NCBI RefSeq assembly: GCF_905404315.1
Contig: NC_066312.1
Location: 1,165,001-1,229,000 of the forward strand
Length of the DNA: 64,000 nt
Source of the DNA: Leptidea sinapis
Lineage: Eukaryota; Arthropoda; Insecta; Lepidoptera; Pieridae
Direction: 5' to 3'
Numbering within the stretch: the first letter of the stretch is position 1; each line of letters opens with the position of its first letter. The notes beneath the pieces were generated by a model that was not told where the DNA came from, did no database searches, and was given only the letters and a program-made list of their open reading frames with translations. Below, one piece after another: positions 23,240-35,424 of the stretch. The translations under genes and the position numbers were made by a program.

Positions 23240-23600
23240 CCTTTATACAAAAGTTATTGAGTAGAGTAGCGGCATCATCCACACATACCGTAAATATGTA
23301 AAGGTATTCTGTCAGCATTTTATAAGGGATTATATATATAAAAAAATTATATAATACATTTTAAGAATCTGAAGGAGAGCCCTCTGCAACAGGATCACCC
23401 TGCCACCACAAGCAGCGCCCGTTCACGAGCATGACGCATAAGTCAGCCATCGCCTCCCTCAACCATATTTTAGAGAAGGGGATGACCCGTCTCATGTCGC
23501 CGCCACAAGTAGTGACATTTAAGCGAGCATGACGAAGCCTGTTACGAGAACTCAAGCAAACGACATTAATGGATCTACATATTGTTGCAATACTCACAAA
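23240..23600 (-). repeat. LINE-tail-like dispersed repeat
   Basis: 'agttattgagtagagtagcggcatcatccacac' and 'ctctgcaacaggatcaccctgccacc' are shared in diverged form with 31200-31430, in the same orientation. It is probably the 3' part of a LINE family. There is a weak minus-strand frame but no recognisable motif. Confidence 0.4.
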
Positions 23601-23697
23601 TTACCTCTACTTACCTACCTTACAATTTGACAATTCTGCTTAAAATTAATATCATAATATGTTAACATAATTTATAATTATTAATATTATATTTTTA

Positions 23698-23702
23698 CTA
23701 AC
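23698..23702. repeat. Target-site duplication CTAAC (left)
   Basis: CTAAC directly precedes the left LTR and is repeated at 30992-30996 directly after the right LTR. Confidence 0.9.
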
Positions 23703-24176
23703 TGTTGCCGCTTCAGAATAATCCCTTATACTTGTCCTGAAATCCATAAATTCAATCCATTTCAAACTTTCCCTCCTTACATGCACATCCGTGATGTGCG
23801 CCATCTGGCAAACTGTCAATATAGAACTCTTAATGGCCGCGTGCGTAACCGCATCGACGCTCACGAAAAGTATAGAAATTTAAGGTCTAAGATCGATCAA
23901 TCGCCTGGACAACAGTGTACGTTCAAGTTATAGTGCTAAGTCTACCAGTAGTTATATATGATTACCAAAACATTAAGTATTAGTGACGTGTGAATTGGCA
24001 AAAGAGGTGTGCTCCTGACCAGTGAGTATTCCTTCCAAAACTCCCAGTTTTGTAGTCACTATATTTGTTCTTGTTTGAAGCCAACTAGGTATTGATATTC
24101 TATGTTTCGGTGACTTGGGTAATCTGAAATATATCTAACATATGCACCAATCCATACACGTGTTCATGTGCCAACA
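23703..24176 (+). repeat. BEL/Pao left LTR
   Basis: 474 bp, beginning TGTTGCCGCTTCAG and ending TGTGCCAACA. It is collinear with 30518-30991, differing at about seven positions (for example TGTTGCC versus TGTTGCG near the start, and CACGTG versus CACTTG near the end). Confidence 0.93.
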
Positions 24177-24688
24177 TAAATTCTGATCCATTCGAGCCAA
24201 GGATATTATTTTAATTTAACTTAATATATATACAGTCCAACCAATTTAATTATATCAAGTGTTATTGTTTATTTTAAACACTGATATTACTTATTCTGAT
24301 TTTGGTTTATTTGAAAGTAACTCATTTATTTCAATCATAACCCGCTTAAATTGAATGCTTGTATTTGGTGCATATATTACTCAGACAGAATGACATTCTT
24401 ATTTCGTCGTATTATACCATCGCTAACTTTGTATGTGCATTGAAACGTTTTACCGGTCAACTATCTGATCGCAACTTGAGGGTAGATTAATACTGCGTCG
24501 CATTCTTTAACTACAACTGACTGCGAACATAAAGATTTACTAGATACATATTATTTATCTACTAACTAAGCTAGATTACTGTTACGTAGGTCAAATATAA
24601 CTTGTTAGATATTAATAGATATTATTTCATTTCGCTAGGCAGTGTTGTAATTGTTGTTGTTGCTTGTACACATCTATATTTGGTCATT

Positions 24689-26115
24689 ATGTCTAAAGAG
24701 GAGAATTTGTTTATAATGTATACGTCACAGCGTGAATATGTTTTTCGTGCAATACAATTTTTATTAGATTTGTCGGTTCTGTTTTCAGATTCGAGAAAAA
24801 CCCAACGCGTCGTTAATTAGCCAATTTAATGCTAGATTTTCTAAAATTGAAAGTATTCGTGAAGAATATTTAACTTTAACAGAAAAAAAAAGAAATAGTT
24901 TAAAGTTATTATTAAATCCTAAAGACACCATTGACATGCAAGCGATGTCTGCATTCGATGACTTGTACTATGAAGTGCTAGGTTTTGCGTCCGCTCTGCG
25001 CCCGGAGCCGTCAAAGACGGGGGCGCACGAGTGTGCGGGGGCGAGCGCCACGGGGGCCTGCCACCACGCATCCACGTCCGACGCGGAAAAGGTCGTACAT
25101 GCTAAGTTACCTCGAATTGAACTTCCTAAGTTCGATACAAAAATTGAAAATTGGCAAACTTTTTATGATACATTTTCGACATTAATTCATAATAATACAT
25201 CGATTGCTCCGATTACTAAATTTCATTATCTCTTGTCTTGTTTATCGGGATCTGCACTCGGGATCGCTAAACAGGCGAAGCTCACGTGTGACAATTACGA
25301 ACTGGTTTTTAATGAACTTGTGAAGCGTTATCAAAATAAACGAATTTTAGCCGTGACGTATTTAGACCAAATAAATAGATATCCATGTTTGAAAAATCCT
25401 AATTTTAATGAATTGCAGACGTATACTAATATTCTTTGTGAGTCGGTCAATACCCTCAAGGCCTTAAAGCTAGATGATTTAGGTGACTTTATTTTATTTA
25501 ACTCAGCGTTTCGCGCGCTTGATGACAATACGCGACAACGCTTCGAGTGCCAAAATAAGGCAGATATACCTACTCTTCAAGATCTAATGCAGTTTCTTCA
25601 AGATTATGTCAAAGTCTTAGAAACTACTTATTGTGATAATTGTGTGATCGTCGAATGCGAAGGAGCCTTCTAGTGTTAGTTCGCGGCCTTCTCAATCTTA
25701 TGGCGGGAAACAGATCAAAAATGTTTCACAGCGGGCGCAGAATTATAAACGTTCTGCGCTCACTTCTCAATCTAATCATTCTAAAAGCTTGATATCATTA
25801 GAATCTTATCATTGTGGTGCAGCGCACAGTATTTACAAGTGCCCCAAATTTCAATCGTTAGGTTCACAAGTTAGGTTGGACTTAGTAAAACAAAACAAGT
25901 TATGTGTTAATTGTTTACGTAAACATTCAGTAGATAAATGCTTTTCTAAAATGAAGTGTTTTATATGCGGAGGTAATCATCACACGTTAGTTCACGTCGA
26001 CAACCCTTCTTCGTTGGTGACTGCGGCAGCCACCGGTCCAAGCTGCACCCACGCCAATACGCGGTTTTGGGACAGCCTCGCGACTCGTGCGTGGTACTGC
26101 TCGGTACTTGCGTAG
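24689..26115 (+). pseudogene. BEL/Pao gag, frameshifted
   Basis: The start is taken at Met 24689 (MSKEENLFIMYTSQREY). A frame change near 24785 leads into a long segment ending at 25673, with LPRIELPKFDTKIENWQTFY, KFHYLLSCLSGSALGIAKQA and AFRALDDNTRQRFECQNKAD. This is the Pao-type gag domain (DUF1759). A frame change near 25655 leads on to the Cys/His knuckle region (about 25790-26010), with CVNCLRKHSVDKC and CFICGGNHHTLVH. Gag packages the element RNA and forms its particle. Two frame changes prevent expression as one protein. Confidence 0.85.
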
Positions 26116-28497
26116 TGCACGTGCAAGATGCTTATGGCACGTTGCAGCCGGTTCGGGCGCTCATCGATAGCGGCGCTTAGGATTGTTTCATAACTATGAA
26201 ATGCGCAAGGAAGCTTGGTTTTCAGTTAAGTCGATGTAACACTACGGTGGCCGGACTTGGACTACATACTGTGTGTCACGTGAGAGAAGTGACTCAATGC
26301 TCCATACGGCCGTGTGATTCGAATGACCCACAGCTCCAAATTAAGCCTATTGTTATCGATAGCATCACTTCTAAAATGCCTACTTGCTCAATTCCAGAAA
26401 CGGTTCGTACGGTGCCAGTTCACAGATCTCGGGTGCCTTTACTCGCTTCCACTTGCTCTATTGATGAAATGGTCAAGCGATTCTGGGAAGTGGAGGAACC
26501 ACCTCATACAAAGATTACTGTTCCAGAGGATGACGAAGTCGACCGATTGTATTCAACTCTTACTTATAGGGAATCAGACGGTCGCTATGTTGTACCTATT
26601 CTATTAAAACAGCCCGCTACTCATTTAGAGGATTCATATTTTAGTTCCTTGTCACAATTTATTCATTTGTAAAAACGTCTATGTCGACAAGAACTACTAA
26701 AAACTGAGTATTGTGAGTTCATGCGTGAATACGAACAGTTAAATCATATGCAAGCAGTGGACAATATTCCAACTGGTAAGTATTTTATTCCGCACCACTG
26801 TGTTGTTCGTCCCGAGAGTACAAAAACAAAAGTTTGTCCTTGAACGACACTGTTCACACTGGACCTAAGTTGCAGGCCGATGTAGTCAATGTACTTACTG
26901 GATTTAGAGTACATAACGTAGCTTTTACTTGCGACATTTCAAAAATGTATAGGGGCATATTATTAAGGCCTGAAGATCGAGCGTGGCAACACGTCCTTTG
27001 GCGTGAGTCACCGTCTTCGCCTGTTCAAGAATTTGAACTTTTAACTGTGACCTACGGTGTTAAGATCTCACCTTACTTAGCCATCCGTACCTTGCAACAA
27101 CTAGCTGCAGATCACGGTACGCTATATGCGCAGGCTGCTGATGCACAGGCGCGCCCTCTGTTGAAGCCGCTCTTCAAGTTAAGCAAGAACTCATCCATCT
27201 TCTCAAATGTGCTCAGCTTGAATTGCGAAAGTGGACCAGCAACAGTTCTAAGTTTTTAGAAAGACTTCCTGTGGAGCATTGTCAAACGCCAAAAGCATTT
27301 TGCGAGGATGGTTCTGCAATCCTTAAGGTTTGAGGTATCCAGTGGAACCCAATTAGTGACTATTTTACATACTCCGTCAACCCTGTGAAAGTCGAGTTTA
27401 CGAAACGTTCTATCTTGTCGAACGTCGCTCGTATTTATGACCCTATGGGTTGGTTAGCGCCATTTATTCTATTAGCTAAACTGCTTCTCCAAAACTTGTG
27501 GCGCGTAAACAGTTGACTTGGGATGAGCCAATTCCTCAAGAGCTGTCTAAGCAGTGGTCTAACTTTGTTTCTAATTTGTCGCATCTAAATGATGTTAAGA
27601 TACCGCGAAAAATGGTGGCTCATGTAGAAGCTGAAAATCAGCTTATCGGGTTTTGCGATGGATCTACTCAAGGATATGGATATTGTATATATCTTCGGTC
27701 AAGTATCGGAGATCAGGTTCAAGTTTCTCTTTTAATTGCAAAATCTAAAGTCGCGCCGATTAAACCTCTCACGGTTAATCGATTGGAGTTGTGTGGAGCA
27801 ACATTATTGTGCCGCACCTTAAGTCACATGCAGACATTACTTAACTCAAATCTGAATCTATCTCAAGTTTTAGCGTTTACTGATAGTTCTACTGTTTTAG
27901 CTTGGATTAATACTGAGCCTCATAAATTGAAAATATTTGACGCACATCGCGTAGTTAAAGTTACCGACGCTTTTGACCCGTCCATCTGGCGCCATGTCTC
28001 AACTGAAGATAATCCGGCTGACTACGCTAGCCGAGGTTTGTCTTGTGTTGAGCTAGTCGGTTGTAAGAAATGGTGGTCAGGACCGGAGTGGCTGATTCGG
28101 AGTCCAAGTTGTTGGCCGACACCTTTCAAAGCTGTATATCCACAAGATGTGCCAGAAATGAAAACGTTTTCTCATTTAGTTCAGTCAAAGGAACCGACGG
28201 ACAATATATGTCAATTATTGCTAGAACGGTGTTTCTCGTTAACTCATCTTAAGCGAACGTTGGCTTGGGTTTTTAGGTTTGTAACCAATACCAAAACTGA
28301 GGCTGAAAAACGAATTAGCAGTGCTCTTACTACTGAAGAGTTAGATCACTCTTTGCTGGTTCTTATTAAGTATGTTCAGCAGTCTAGTTTTGATAATGAA
28401 ATCGCTAAAATTAAATCTAATCAATGTCTTCCTAAGCATTTGCAAAAGTTGTCCCCTTTGCTAGATGACTCTCGTCCGAGTGGGGGGACGAATTAAA
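26100..28497 (+). pseudogene. BEL/Pao protease-RT-RNase H, broken
   Basis: The aspartic protease box LIDSGA (26163-26177) is followed at once by an in-frame TAG (26178-26180). RT begins near 26690 with KYFIPHHCVVRPESTKTKV. A deletion and frame change near 26830 lead to HTGPKLQADVVNVLTGFR, CDISKMYRGILLRPEDRAWQ and GVKISPYLAIRTLQQLA. No intact YxDD box can be read: near 27125-27155 the stretch reads Ala-Ala-Asp with a frame change. RNase H (27498-28496) is intact in one frame, with GFCDGSTQGYGYCIY, NRLELCGATLL, AFTDSSTVLAWI and NPADYASRG supplying the four acidic residues. The element therefore cannot make active RT. Confidence 0.88.
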
Positions 28498-28499
28498 AT

Positions 28500-29642
28500 T
28501 TTTAATGTACCTGACCATGCACCCAGCATCCCTATTTATTGCCAAAAGAATCAAATTTGTCTCAATTAATTATTACTTTCTATCATATGTTTTATTTGCA
28601 TTGTGGACCTCGCACTTTGCAATCGTTAAAACAACGCAAGTTCTGGATTCTAGGCATCAGAAATTCGTTCTAACTTGTCTAAGTGTGTGACGTGTTTTAA
28701 GGTAAAACCATTACCGTTTCAACCTTTAATGGGAAACTTGCCCCCTTGTAGAACTCGACAAGGTTATTGTTTTCAAAATGTAGGAATCGACTTGGGTGGT
28801 CCATTCCTCGTAAAAGAGAGCAGACGACGTAATGCACGAACTAACAAAGCTAACGTTTGCTTGATAGTCTGTGTTTCAGTAAAAGCAGTTCACTTAGAAC
28901 TCGTATCTGAATTGTCAACCGAGGGGTTCGTAGCCGCTTTAGATAGATTTGTATCTAGGCGCGGTATCTGTCAACAGATCGTGACAGACTGTGGTACAAA
29001 TTTCGTAGGCGCTAAAAGCTATCTTCACGAAATGTTTCAACTCATGCTAGATAAGAAGTAAGACATTTCCACTCAATTAACTTCACGAGGGATTTCATGG
29101 AAATTAAATCCCCCTTCCGGTCCCCATTTTGGTGGGATCTTTGAGTGGCATCAAATCCACCAAATACCATTTAAAAAGAGTCATTGGCTCTCAAATTCTT
29201 ACGTTTGAAGAGCTCACAACTATTTTGACTAAAGTTGAGGCTATGCTCAACTCTAGACCATTGTGTCAACTATCTTCAGATCCAAGTGAAGTTGACGTTC
29301 TAACTCCTGGACGTCCGTTAGTTGCTCTTCCTGAACCTACTTTCGATGATTTACATCCTAGAACTCGTTGGCAGTTAGTACAAAAGCTTTCGCAGCAGTT
29401 TTGGCGAGTTTGGCAAACCGAGTATTTGCATACACTGCAACAGAAACGGAAGTGGTTCAAAGATGACCAACAACGACCTGAAGTTGGACCGCTTGTCACT
29501 GTTCTCCTACTGAACGGTGTTTAGGGCGTATCGTCGAAGTTCATCCTGGTAACGATAACATTATTCGCGTTGTGACGGTAAAAACTCCAAAGCGTGTACT
29601 TAAAAGACCCGTCGTGAAGCTTTGCCCTTTAGCTCTCAATTA
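28500..29642 (+). pseudogene. BEL/Pao integrase, broken
   Basis: An H2C2-like zinc region (HCGPRTLQSLKQ...CVTCFK, about 28597-28700) is split by a frame change. The core at 28675-29061 shows the first Asp in VGIDLGGPF and the second in QIVTDCGTNFVGA. The Glu region (NPPSGPHFGGIFE, about 29110-29147) is in a different frame after a stop near 29060. The C-terminal part (29129-29524) has DVLTPGRPLVALPEP and RWQLVQKLSQQFWRVWQTEY, the Pao integrase tail. A final stop near 29643 follows CPLALN. Integrase inserts cDNA into the chromosome. Confidence 0.85.
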
Positions 29643-29749
29643 AAACTATTTTTTTTTATTCATTTATTTTATATTTTAAAATAGTATTTAGATATAAGCA
29701 ACCTTGTCTTATGTCTTTAGGTTATCAATGCACATATTTCAGTCTAGCT

Positions 29750-30290
29750 AGAGTACATACATACATACATACATATATACATAAAATCACGCCTCTATCC
29801 CGTAGGGGTAGGCAGAGACCACTTCTTTCCACTTGCTACGATCCTTACATACTTCTTTCGCTTCGTCCACTTTCATTATTCCTTTCATACATGCTCTCCG
29901 GTTTAGGGTACTCTTGACCTGGCCTTTTTTCAAGACGTCCCTGGTTTGATCTTGAAACGTCCGCCTAGGTCTACCCCTTCCAACACTTTCATTCACACTG
30001 GCCTTAAACACTTTCTTCGTCAATCGTTCTTCATTCATTCTCTCGACATGTCCAAACCATCTCGGCATACCTTTCTCAATTTTTGTCACAGCATCTTCTT
30101 TCAGACCACGTTTTCTTATCTCACTATTTCTTATCCTGTCACTCAGTGTAACTCCTATCATACTTCTCAACGCTCTCATCTCAACTGCATTTATTCTGCT
30201 TTCATGTTTCTTCTGCCATACCCAACTTTCACGTACATGAGTGTTGGAACCAACACCCCCTCATGCACAGCCAAGCGAGCCTAATTAGAC
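29750..30290 (-). mobile_element. Nested RTE-like LINE C-terminal fragment with ATAC tail
   Basis: The minus-strand frame 30179-29787 reads IRNSEIRKRGLKEDAVTKIE, MPRWFGHVERMNEERLTKKV, SVGRGRPRRTFQDQ and KVDEAKEVCKDRSKW, a C-terminal region typical of RTE-related LINEs. The left side carries a (CATA)n run (about 29756-29784), matching the short-repeat 3' tails of this class. It sits between the end of integrase and the polypurine tract, so it inserted into the BEL element or a progenitor. Confidence 0.7.
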
Positions 30291-30504
30291 ACCTTCTGAC
30301 TGTTCATAAAGGAGTGCAAAGCTCCATTCACCATGTTTCCTGCATTCACTCTCTTTCCATTTCAAGCACCATCGAGTACATACCTACTTATAAATTTATG
30401 TTACTAGTTTGTTTTTTTCTATGTATGTCTAGTCACTGTCTGAGCTATTGGATGCCTAGATGTTGCCGGGCAGTGAATGTCTTGTGAAACCCCTGGATAG
30501 TTTC

Positions 30505-30517
30505 AGGTGGGGGGAAA
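30505..30517 (+). promoter_or_regulatory. Polypurine tract of the BEL/Pao element
   Basis: AGGTGGGGGGAAA lies directly before the right LTR, the expected plus-strand primer site. Confidence 0.75.
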
Positions 30518-30991
30518 TGTTGCGGCTTCAGAATAATCCCTTATACTTGTCCTGAAATCCATAAATTCAATCCATTTCAAACTTTCCCTCCTTACATGCA
30601 CATCCGTGATGTGCGCCATCTGGCAAACTGTCAATATAGAACTCTTAATGGCCGCGTGCGTAACCGCATCGACGCTCACGAAAAGTATAGAAATTTAAGG
30701 TCTAAGATCGATCAATCGCCTGGACAACAGTGTACGTTCAAGTTATAGTGCTAAGTCTACCAGTAGTTATATATGATTACCAAAACATTAAGTATTAGTG
30801 ACGTGTGAATTGGCAAAAGAGGTGTGCTCCTGACCAGTGAGTATTCCTTCCAAAACTTCCAGTTTTTTAGTCACTATATTTGTTCTTGTTTGAAGCCAAC
30901 TAGGTTTTGATATTCTATGCTTCGGTGACTTAGGTAATCTGAAATATATCTAACATATGCACCAATCCATACACTTGTTCATGTGCCAACA
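30518..30991 (+). repeat. BEL/Pao right LTR
   Basis: 474 bp, beginning TGTTGCGGCTTCAG and ending TGTGCCAACA. It matches the left LTR except at about seven positions. Confidence 0.93.
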
Positions 30992-30996
30992 CTAAC
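30992..30996. repeat. Target-site duplication CTAAC (right)
   Basis: CTAAC abuts the right LTR and is identical to 23698-23702. Confidence 0.9.
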
Positions 30997-31019
30997 AGTA
31001 ATCAAAAGTTCAATCCTTT

Positions 31020-31440
31020 AGGGTAATCAAATCAAAATCACTTTATTCATGCAGATCAAGGAAATGACTTTTCTTGTTAAACCGCCTTTGAGGGTGAGGG
31101 GCAAGAAACTCATTGTCACTCACTCACTATTCATTATAGTTACAATATATGTAAAGTGGTACAACAATAATACTCAAACTCCAAATACTAAAAAAATGTG
31201 AATTAATATGTAAAAACAAGAGTTATTGAGTATAGTCATGGCCGACTATTACTGAATCAACAATAATAGTAGGCCATGATCCGGTAGATGCATCAATCCA
31301 CACACACCGTTAATAAATAAATGTATTTAGCGACCATTTTATTAGCAATTATAAAAATATAATTTTTAATTTTAAAACCATGAAGCAGAGTTTCCGGCTA
31401 CAGGATCATTCTGCCACTATTGATACTCTTCTCTTGACAT
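31020..31440 (-). repeat. LINE-tail-like repeat
   Basis: 'aatcaaaatcactttattcatgcag' and 'gggcaagaaactcattgtcactc' mark a lepidopteran element tail. The part at 31200-31430 is shared with 23240-23400 on the other side of the BEL element. Confidence 0.45.
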
Positions 31441-31619
31441 TGATTTTGTTAAAACGGTTGATCGAATTAAGAGAGGTAAAACTATTCTGGAGAAATTTTA
31501 GTAAACATTAGCACAATATGTTGCACAAAAAAGCAAGCTACATAATGTAACGGACGAAGACAAAAGCGACAATTCACGCCTATATTTATTCTTAATGAAA
31601 CTAGACAGCGCCACTTGTA

Positions 31620-32030
31620 CAAATTCAAATTCAAATATTTTTATTCAAAATAGGATTTAAAATCACTTATTGAACGTCAAAATCTACCACCCATTCAAAA
31701 GAGACTGCCTCAGACCTGAGAAAAAAGGACGCAAGAAACTCAGCGGGCTTTTTTTTTAATATAAAATATGGATTATAATGTAATATCGTACAATAAACAT
31801 TTATAATTAAAGAGCCTGAGGGTGTTCGCTTTATTCCCAGTCCGTGGTGTCATTAAGAAAATCGTTTATGCTATAATAACCTTTCCCACACAAACGTTTT
31901 TTAACAATTCTTTTAAATTTCGTAACACATTTGTTTTGTACATTTTCTGGGATCATATTATAGAAGCATATACATCGCCCAACAAAAGACTTACTAGAGT
32001 ACCATTTGGATAATTGAGATTTTAAAGTTT
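31620..32030 (-). mobile_element. CR1-like LINE 3' end fragment
   Basis: 'caaatatttttattcaaaatagg' and 'aagaaactcagcgggctttttt' form the tail. The inverted strand at 31990-31840 encodes an RT C-terminus reading roughly SKSFVGRCICFYNMIPENVQ, then a KRIVKKR-like segment and a closing TTDW-like end. Relatives occur at 40070-40310 and 44520-44790. Confidence 0.65.
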
Positions 32031-32154
32031 AGAACATAATATTATTATTACAACACATGGATTTACTTTTTTTACCACCGAGTATTTAGGTTTTTACCTA
32101 ATGATTACTCTAAAACTATGTGTTAATAAGCATGTCAATTTTATAACACACTAG

Positions 32155-32515
32155 CTGATCCGACAGACGTTGTTCTCTACATAATAAATAATATACTGTT
32201 TTTTATGGATTTGTCAACAATATTTCATATCATCAAGAATGATTTCGTAACATATGCTCCTTATTGTGATAATGAAATTGCTTCACAGCAGAACTGTCAA
32301 AACGTGCGTCAATAAATTCTCACAAGAAATATGTCCATACAAAACTTGGAAAAATTGGAAATAAAATAATTATGGGTCCCGAATCGAAATAAAAACTTTC
32401 CTATCTCTCAAGTTGGACTAACTGCACCCCATGAAGTAATCCCCATTTAAATCCGTTCATTAGTTTAGAAGTCCATCGCGGACAAACAACGTTGTCACGT
32501 AATTTACATATATTA
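32155..32515. repeat. Dispersed repeat, inverted partner of 35870-36200
   Basis: 'ctagctgatccgacagacgttgttct' opens this copy. 'gaaataaaaactttcctatctctcaag' and 'ccatgaagtaatccccattta' are found reversed at 35900-36000. A third end occurs at 38890-38916. It is a non-coding repeat of unknown class. Confidence 0.65.
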
Positions 32516-32807
32516 AGATGTGATATTCACAATGAGTTGCTGTTATTATAACTTGTGGCTGGGGTCTTGGAAACAGTTATGGGTATGTACTATTAGAAAC
32601 TTTATAACAAGGTCTTACAAGAGTGTATGGGCCGCTAAGCGATCTTTGTATTATAAACATCAAGGGGTCACAAATATATCAAGGGTTCCCATGCCTAAAC
32701 ACCTTATATCTTTGTTATATTAAAGGTCCATGTATCTTAGTGTCTCTTATATAATAATTACATTACATTAAATTAAATTACTGGGTAAACGAGACTTAAC
32801 ATCTTAT

Positions 32808-32935
32808 GCCTCAAGGTAACGAGCGCAATTGTAGTGCTGCTCAGAATTTTTGGATTTTTTCAAGAATCCAGAGCGGCACTGTATGGGCAGGGCGTATCTA
32901 TTACCATCAGATGAATGTCCTACTCCTCTCATCCA
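32808..32935. repeat. Short lepidopteran-type repeat
   Basis: 'gagcgcaattgtagtgctgctcagaattttt', the inverted 'caagaatccagagcggcact' and 'gggcagggcgtatctattaccatcag' match a widespread lepidopteran repeat known to me. No coding sequence. Confidence 0.5.
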
Positions 32936-32939
32936 AGTA

Positions 32940-34655
32940 AGAATAATTGACTGAGTAAGTTCCGTAGTCCGTTTGAAAATAAGAGGGTACTTAAAGTTAA
33001 GAGGCCGTCAACTGATTTATATTTTATATATATTATTATCTTTCATTGTTTTTTGTGTAATTATATATAACAAAATCAGTCCATTATCTATCGGCATATC
33101 AATCCAAACACAAATCCAAGCATGTATATGATTTCTTGAACTTCCCAATATTACAGTGCAAAAGTTGTTTTCGATCTACTTTATTAAACTTACAAAATAA
33201 CTGCAACAGGCCTGCTTCGTAGAATACGGATCATGTCAATTTTTGATCTTTATGACTGGCACCTTTAGTAGAATAACTTAGCTTATAGTTCATCTTAAAA
33301 TATTGTTTCTGCTTGTCTGTTTTCACCACATAACATAACTTTAAATTATTTTTTTGCTAGAATTGTATCTTTAACATGTCTTCATATTGGTTAATAACTT
33401 CCTTCGTCTTTTACCAACTGATCGGCGGTGCGGCGGGCGCAATGATGAATCATGTAAAATCTTTGTATCAGTGAACTCACCAACCACCACAAATCTGTCA
33501 ATCAAAATAAGATATTTATTGCTCCTTTGAGTTGTACTGGGCAAACGTTACTTTCCATAATTACTAGTGTTACTAGGTGTAATACAGCAGTTTTATTTAG
33601 ACAAAACGCAATTTATTTCACGTGGACAAAAATCTGTTTTTATAATATAACTTATGAATTTCTAGGTCAATACATTGGAAGTAATCAGACATGGGGATCC
33701 CTATTATAATCATTAATTTTAACATCAACAGGATTAAAACTTCTATATTATTTATATTATATTTTAAAATAAAACTTACAGCTTAATTTAAAGAAATTAG
33801 TCAATAAATACAGAAGAAGAATATGAGCTAATTACACGTTTCCAAAGATAGAATTTACATATCAAATAGAAAAAAAAAACTCAACTGGGAGAAATAAAGT
33901 AATAAGGAATACAAAGGGAAAAAATTTCAAGAATAAATAAATACAAAAGCTGAACAAGGTATTTAGAAGTGTTTAAGGACGCGTTTACGAACCCGACAAA
34001 AATATGATATATTTCGGCAGAGTTTGTAATGAAATAAAACTTAATCTAACAAAACTAAAAATTGCCACAAATAGATTACTTCTTTATCTCCAATTAGCGG
34101 GAAATTTTTGCTTTGAAATTTTGATATTTTATGCCTCTTCAAACAAAATTGACGAAATGGAAGCCCCATTTCGTCAATTCAGGATCAGTTTTCTGCTACT
34201 ACTTACATAATTTTGTCTCTTAAAACTTACTTAAGTCAAGCAGATATAATATTTTCAAAAACACGGGAAATAAATTAATGAATATGTTATAAATATCTCA
34301 GAAAAAAATAAAATTGAATCGTCTAAAATTCATATATATTTTTCTGATAAGCATGAGCTTTATAGAGTGGTATTAAGGGTTATTTTATTTTGTCACTCCG
34401 TACGCATTGCGCAGAAAGATCTATTGAAACAACGTCAGTCTGCGCTCGGCCGCTGTCGTGGGTAGACATTGTGTCGGTTGTAAGCATCAGCTCGTACTCG
34501 AAAAGATGTCTGTACGAACATGAATATTTTTTATAAGCTCTACAATACTGTCTTTGATACTTTACATATTTTGTACGCAGTCAGATTTTCAAAAAATTAT
34601 GTTTCTGTATTTTTTTGTAGAATTAGTGATTTATTAGTTCATCTCTAAATATATG
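32940..34655. other. No gene seen
   Basis: AT-rich intron-like sequence with no supported exon or repeat end. There is a small GC-rich patch at 33420-33445. Confidence 0.35.
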
Positions 34656-34659
34656 GTCA

Positions 34660-35110
34660 ATGAAATCGACATCCAAGATGGCGCCTATGAAATTTACCAA
34701 CTTCTTCATGGGTGTCATTTTCATGGTTTTCGGGGTCAACAATAACGAATACCGGGTCAAAATTGAAATCCAAGATGGCGCCTATGAATTTTAACAACTT
34801 CTCTTCATGGGTGTCATTTTCATGGTTTTCGGGGTCAACAATAACGTATATCGGGTGAAAATCGAAATCCAAGATGGCACCTTTGAAATTTACCCACTTC
34901 TCTTCATGGGTGTCATTTTCATGGTTTTCGGGGTCAACAATAACGAATATCGGGTCAAAATAGAAATTCAAGATGGCGCCTATGAAATACACCAACTTCT
35001 CATCATGGGTGTCATTTTCATGGTTTTTGGAGTCAACTATAACGAATATCAGGTCAAAATCGAAATCCATGATGGTGCCTATGAAATCTGAAAATGTTCT
35101 TCATAGGTGT
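34660..35110. repeat. Tandem minisatellite, about 99-bp unit, 4-5 copies
   Basis: 'atccaagatggcgcctatgaaat' recurs near 34671, 34770, 34869, 34968 and 35067, each followed by 'catgggtgtcattttcatgg' and 'ttttcggggtcaacaataacg'. Open frames on both strands here are only repeat translations. Confidence 0.9.
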
Positions 35111-35424
35111 CATTTACATCGTCAAAATTAGAATTCATTAACTTAAATTATATTATAAAAGGCCAGTCTAACAATATCCCACATGGTAAAATAATTTTTC
35201 ATTCCCTAAATATAGAAATTTTTACATTTCGGCTTTTCACCCACAATATTTACAAAACACATTCCATTACCAATCTAATAAAAAAATCTCAAAATTTGAT
35301 ATTGACAGACCTATCTAATGATACCCTACATGCAAAAAAAAATTTCTACCTCTTTTAAACCACAAGAAGCTCTACCCTTCTTATCAATAATTACCACCGT
35401 ATTATGTCAAGAAGAGTTGTTATA

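Larger units (their letters stand above)
23703..30991 (+). mobile_element. BEL/Pao-type LTR retrotransposon, defective
   Basis: Two 474-bp LTRs, a 5-bp target duplication (CTAAC) and domains in the order gag, protease, RT, RNase H, integrase identify a BEL/Pao element on the plus strand. The gag domain is of the type associated with Pao elements and the RNase H with NPADYASRG is typical. The LTRs differ at about 7 positions by eye (near 98.5% identity), a fairly young insertion. Yet gag, protease, RT and integrase all carry stops, frameshifts or deletions. It contains a nested LINE tail. No standard TGG-starting primer site follows the left LTR. Confidence 0.93.

Noticed and set aside
24602..24820. 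Small membrane protein (hydrophobic start)
   Set aside because: The second half is the start of the BEL gag. The hydrophobic part is upstream leader read through.
29756..29784. Independent ATAC microsatellite
   Set aside because: Its position at the end of the RTE-like fragment makes it the element's tail.
34657..35091. Open frames of 94-137 residues on both strands
   Set aside because: Both strands are open only because of the 99-bp tandem repeat (three times 33).
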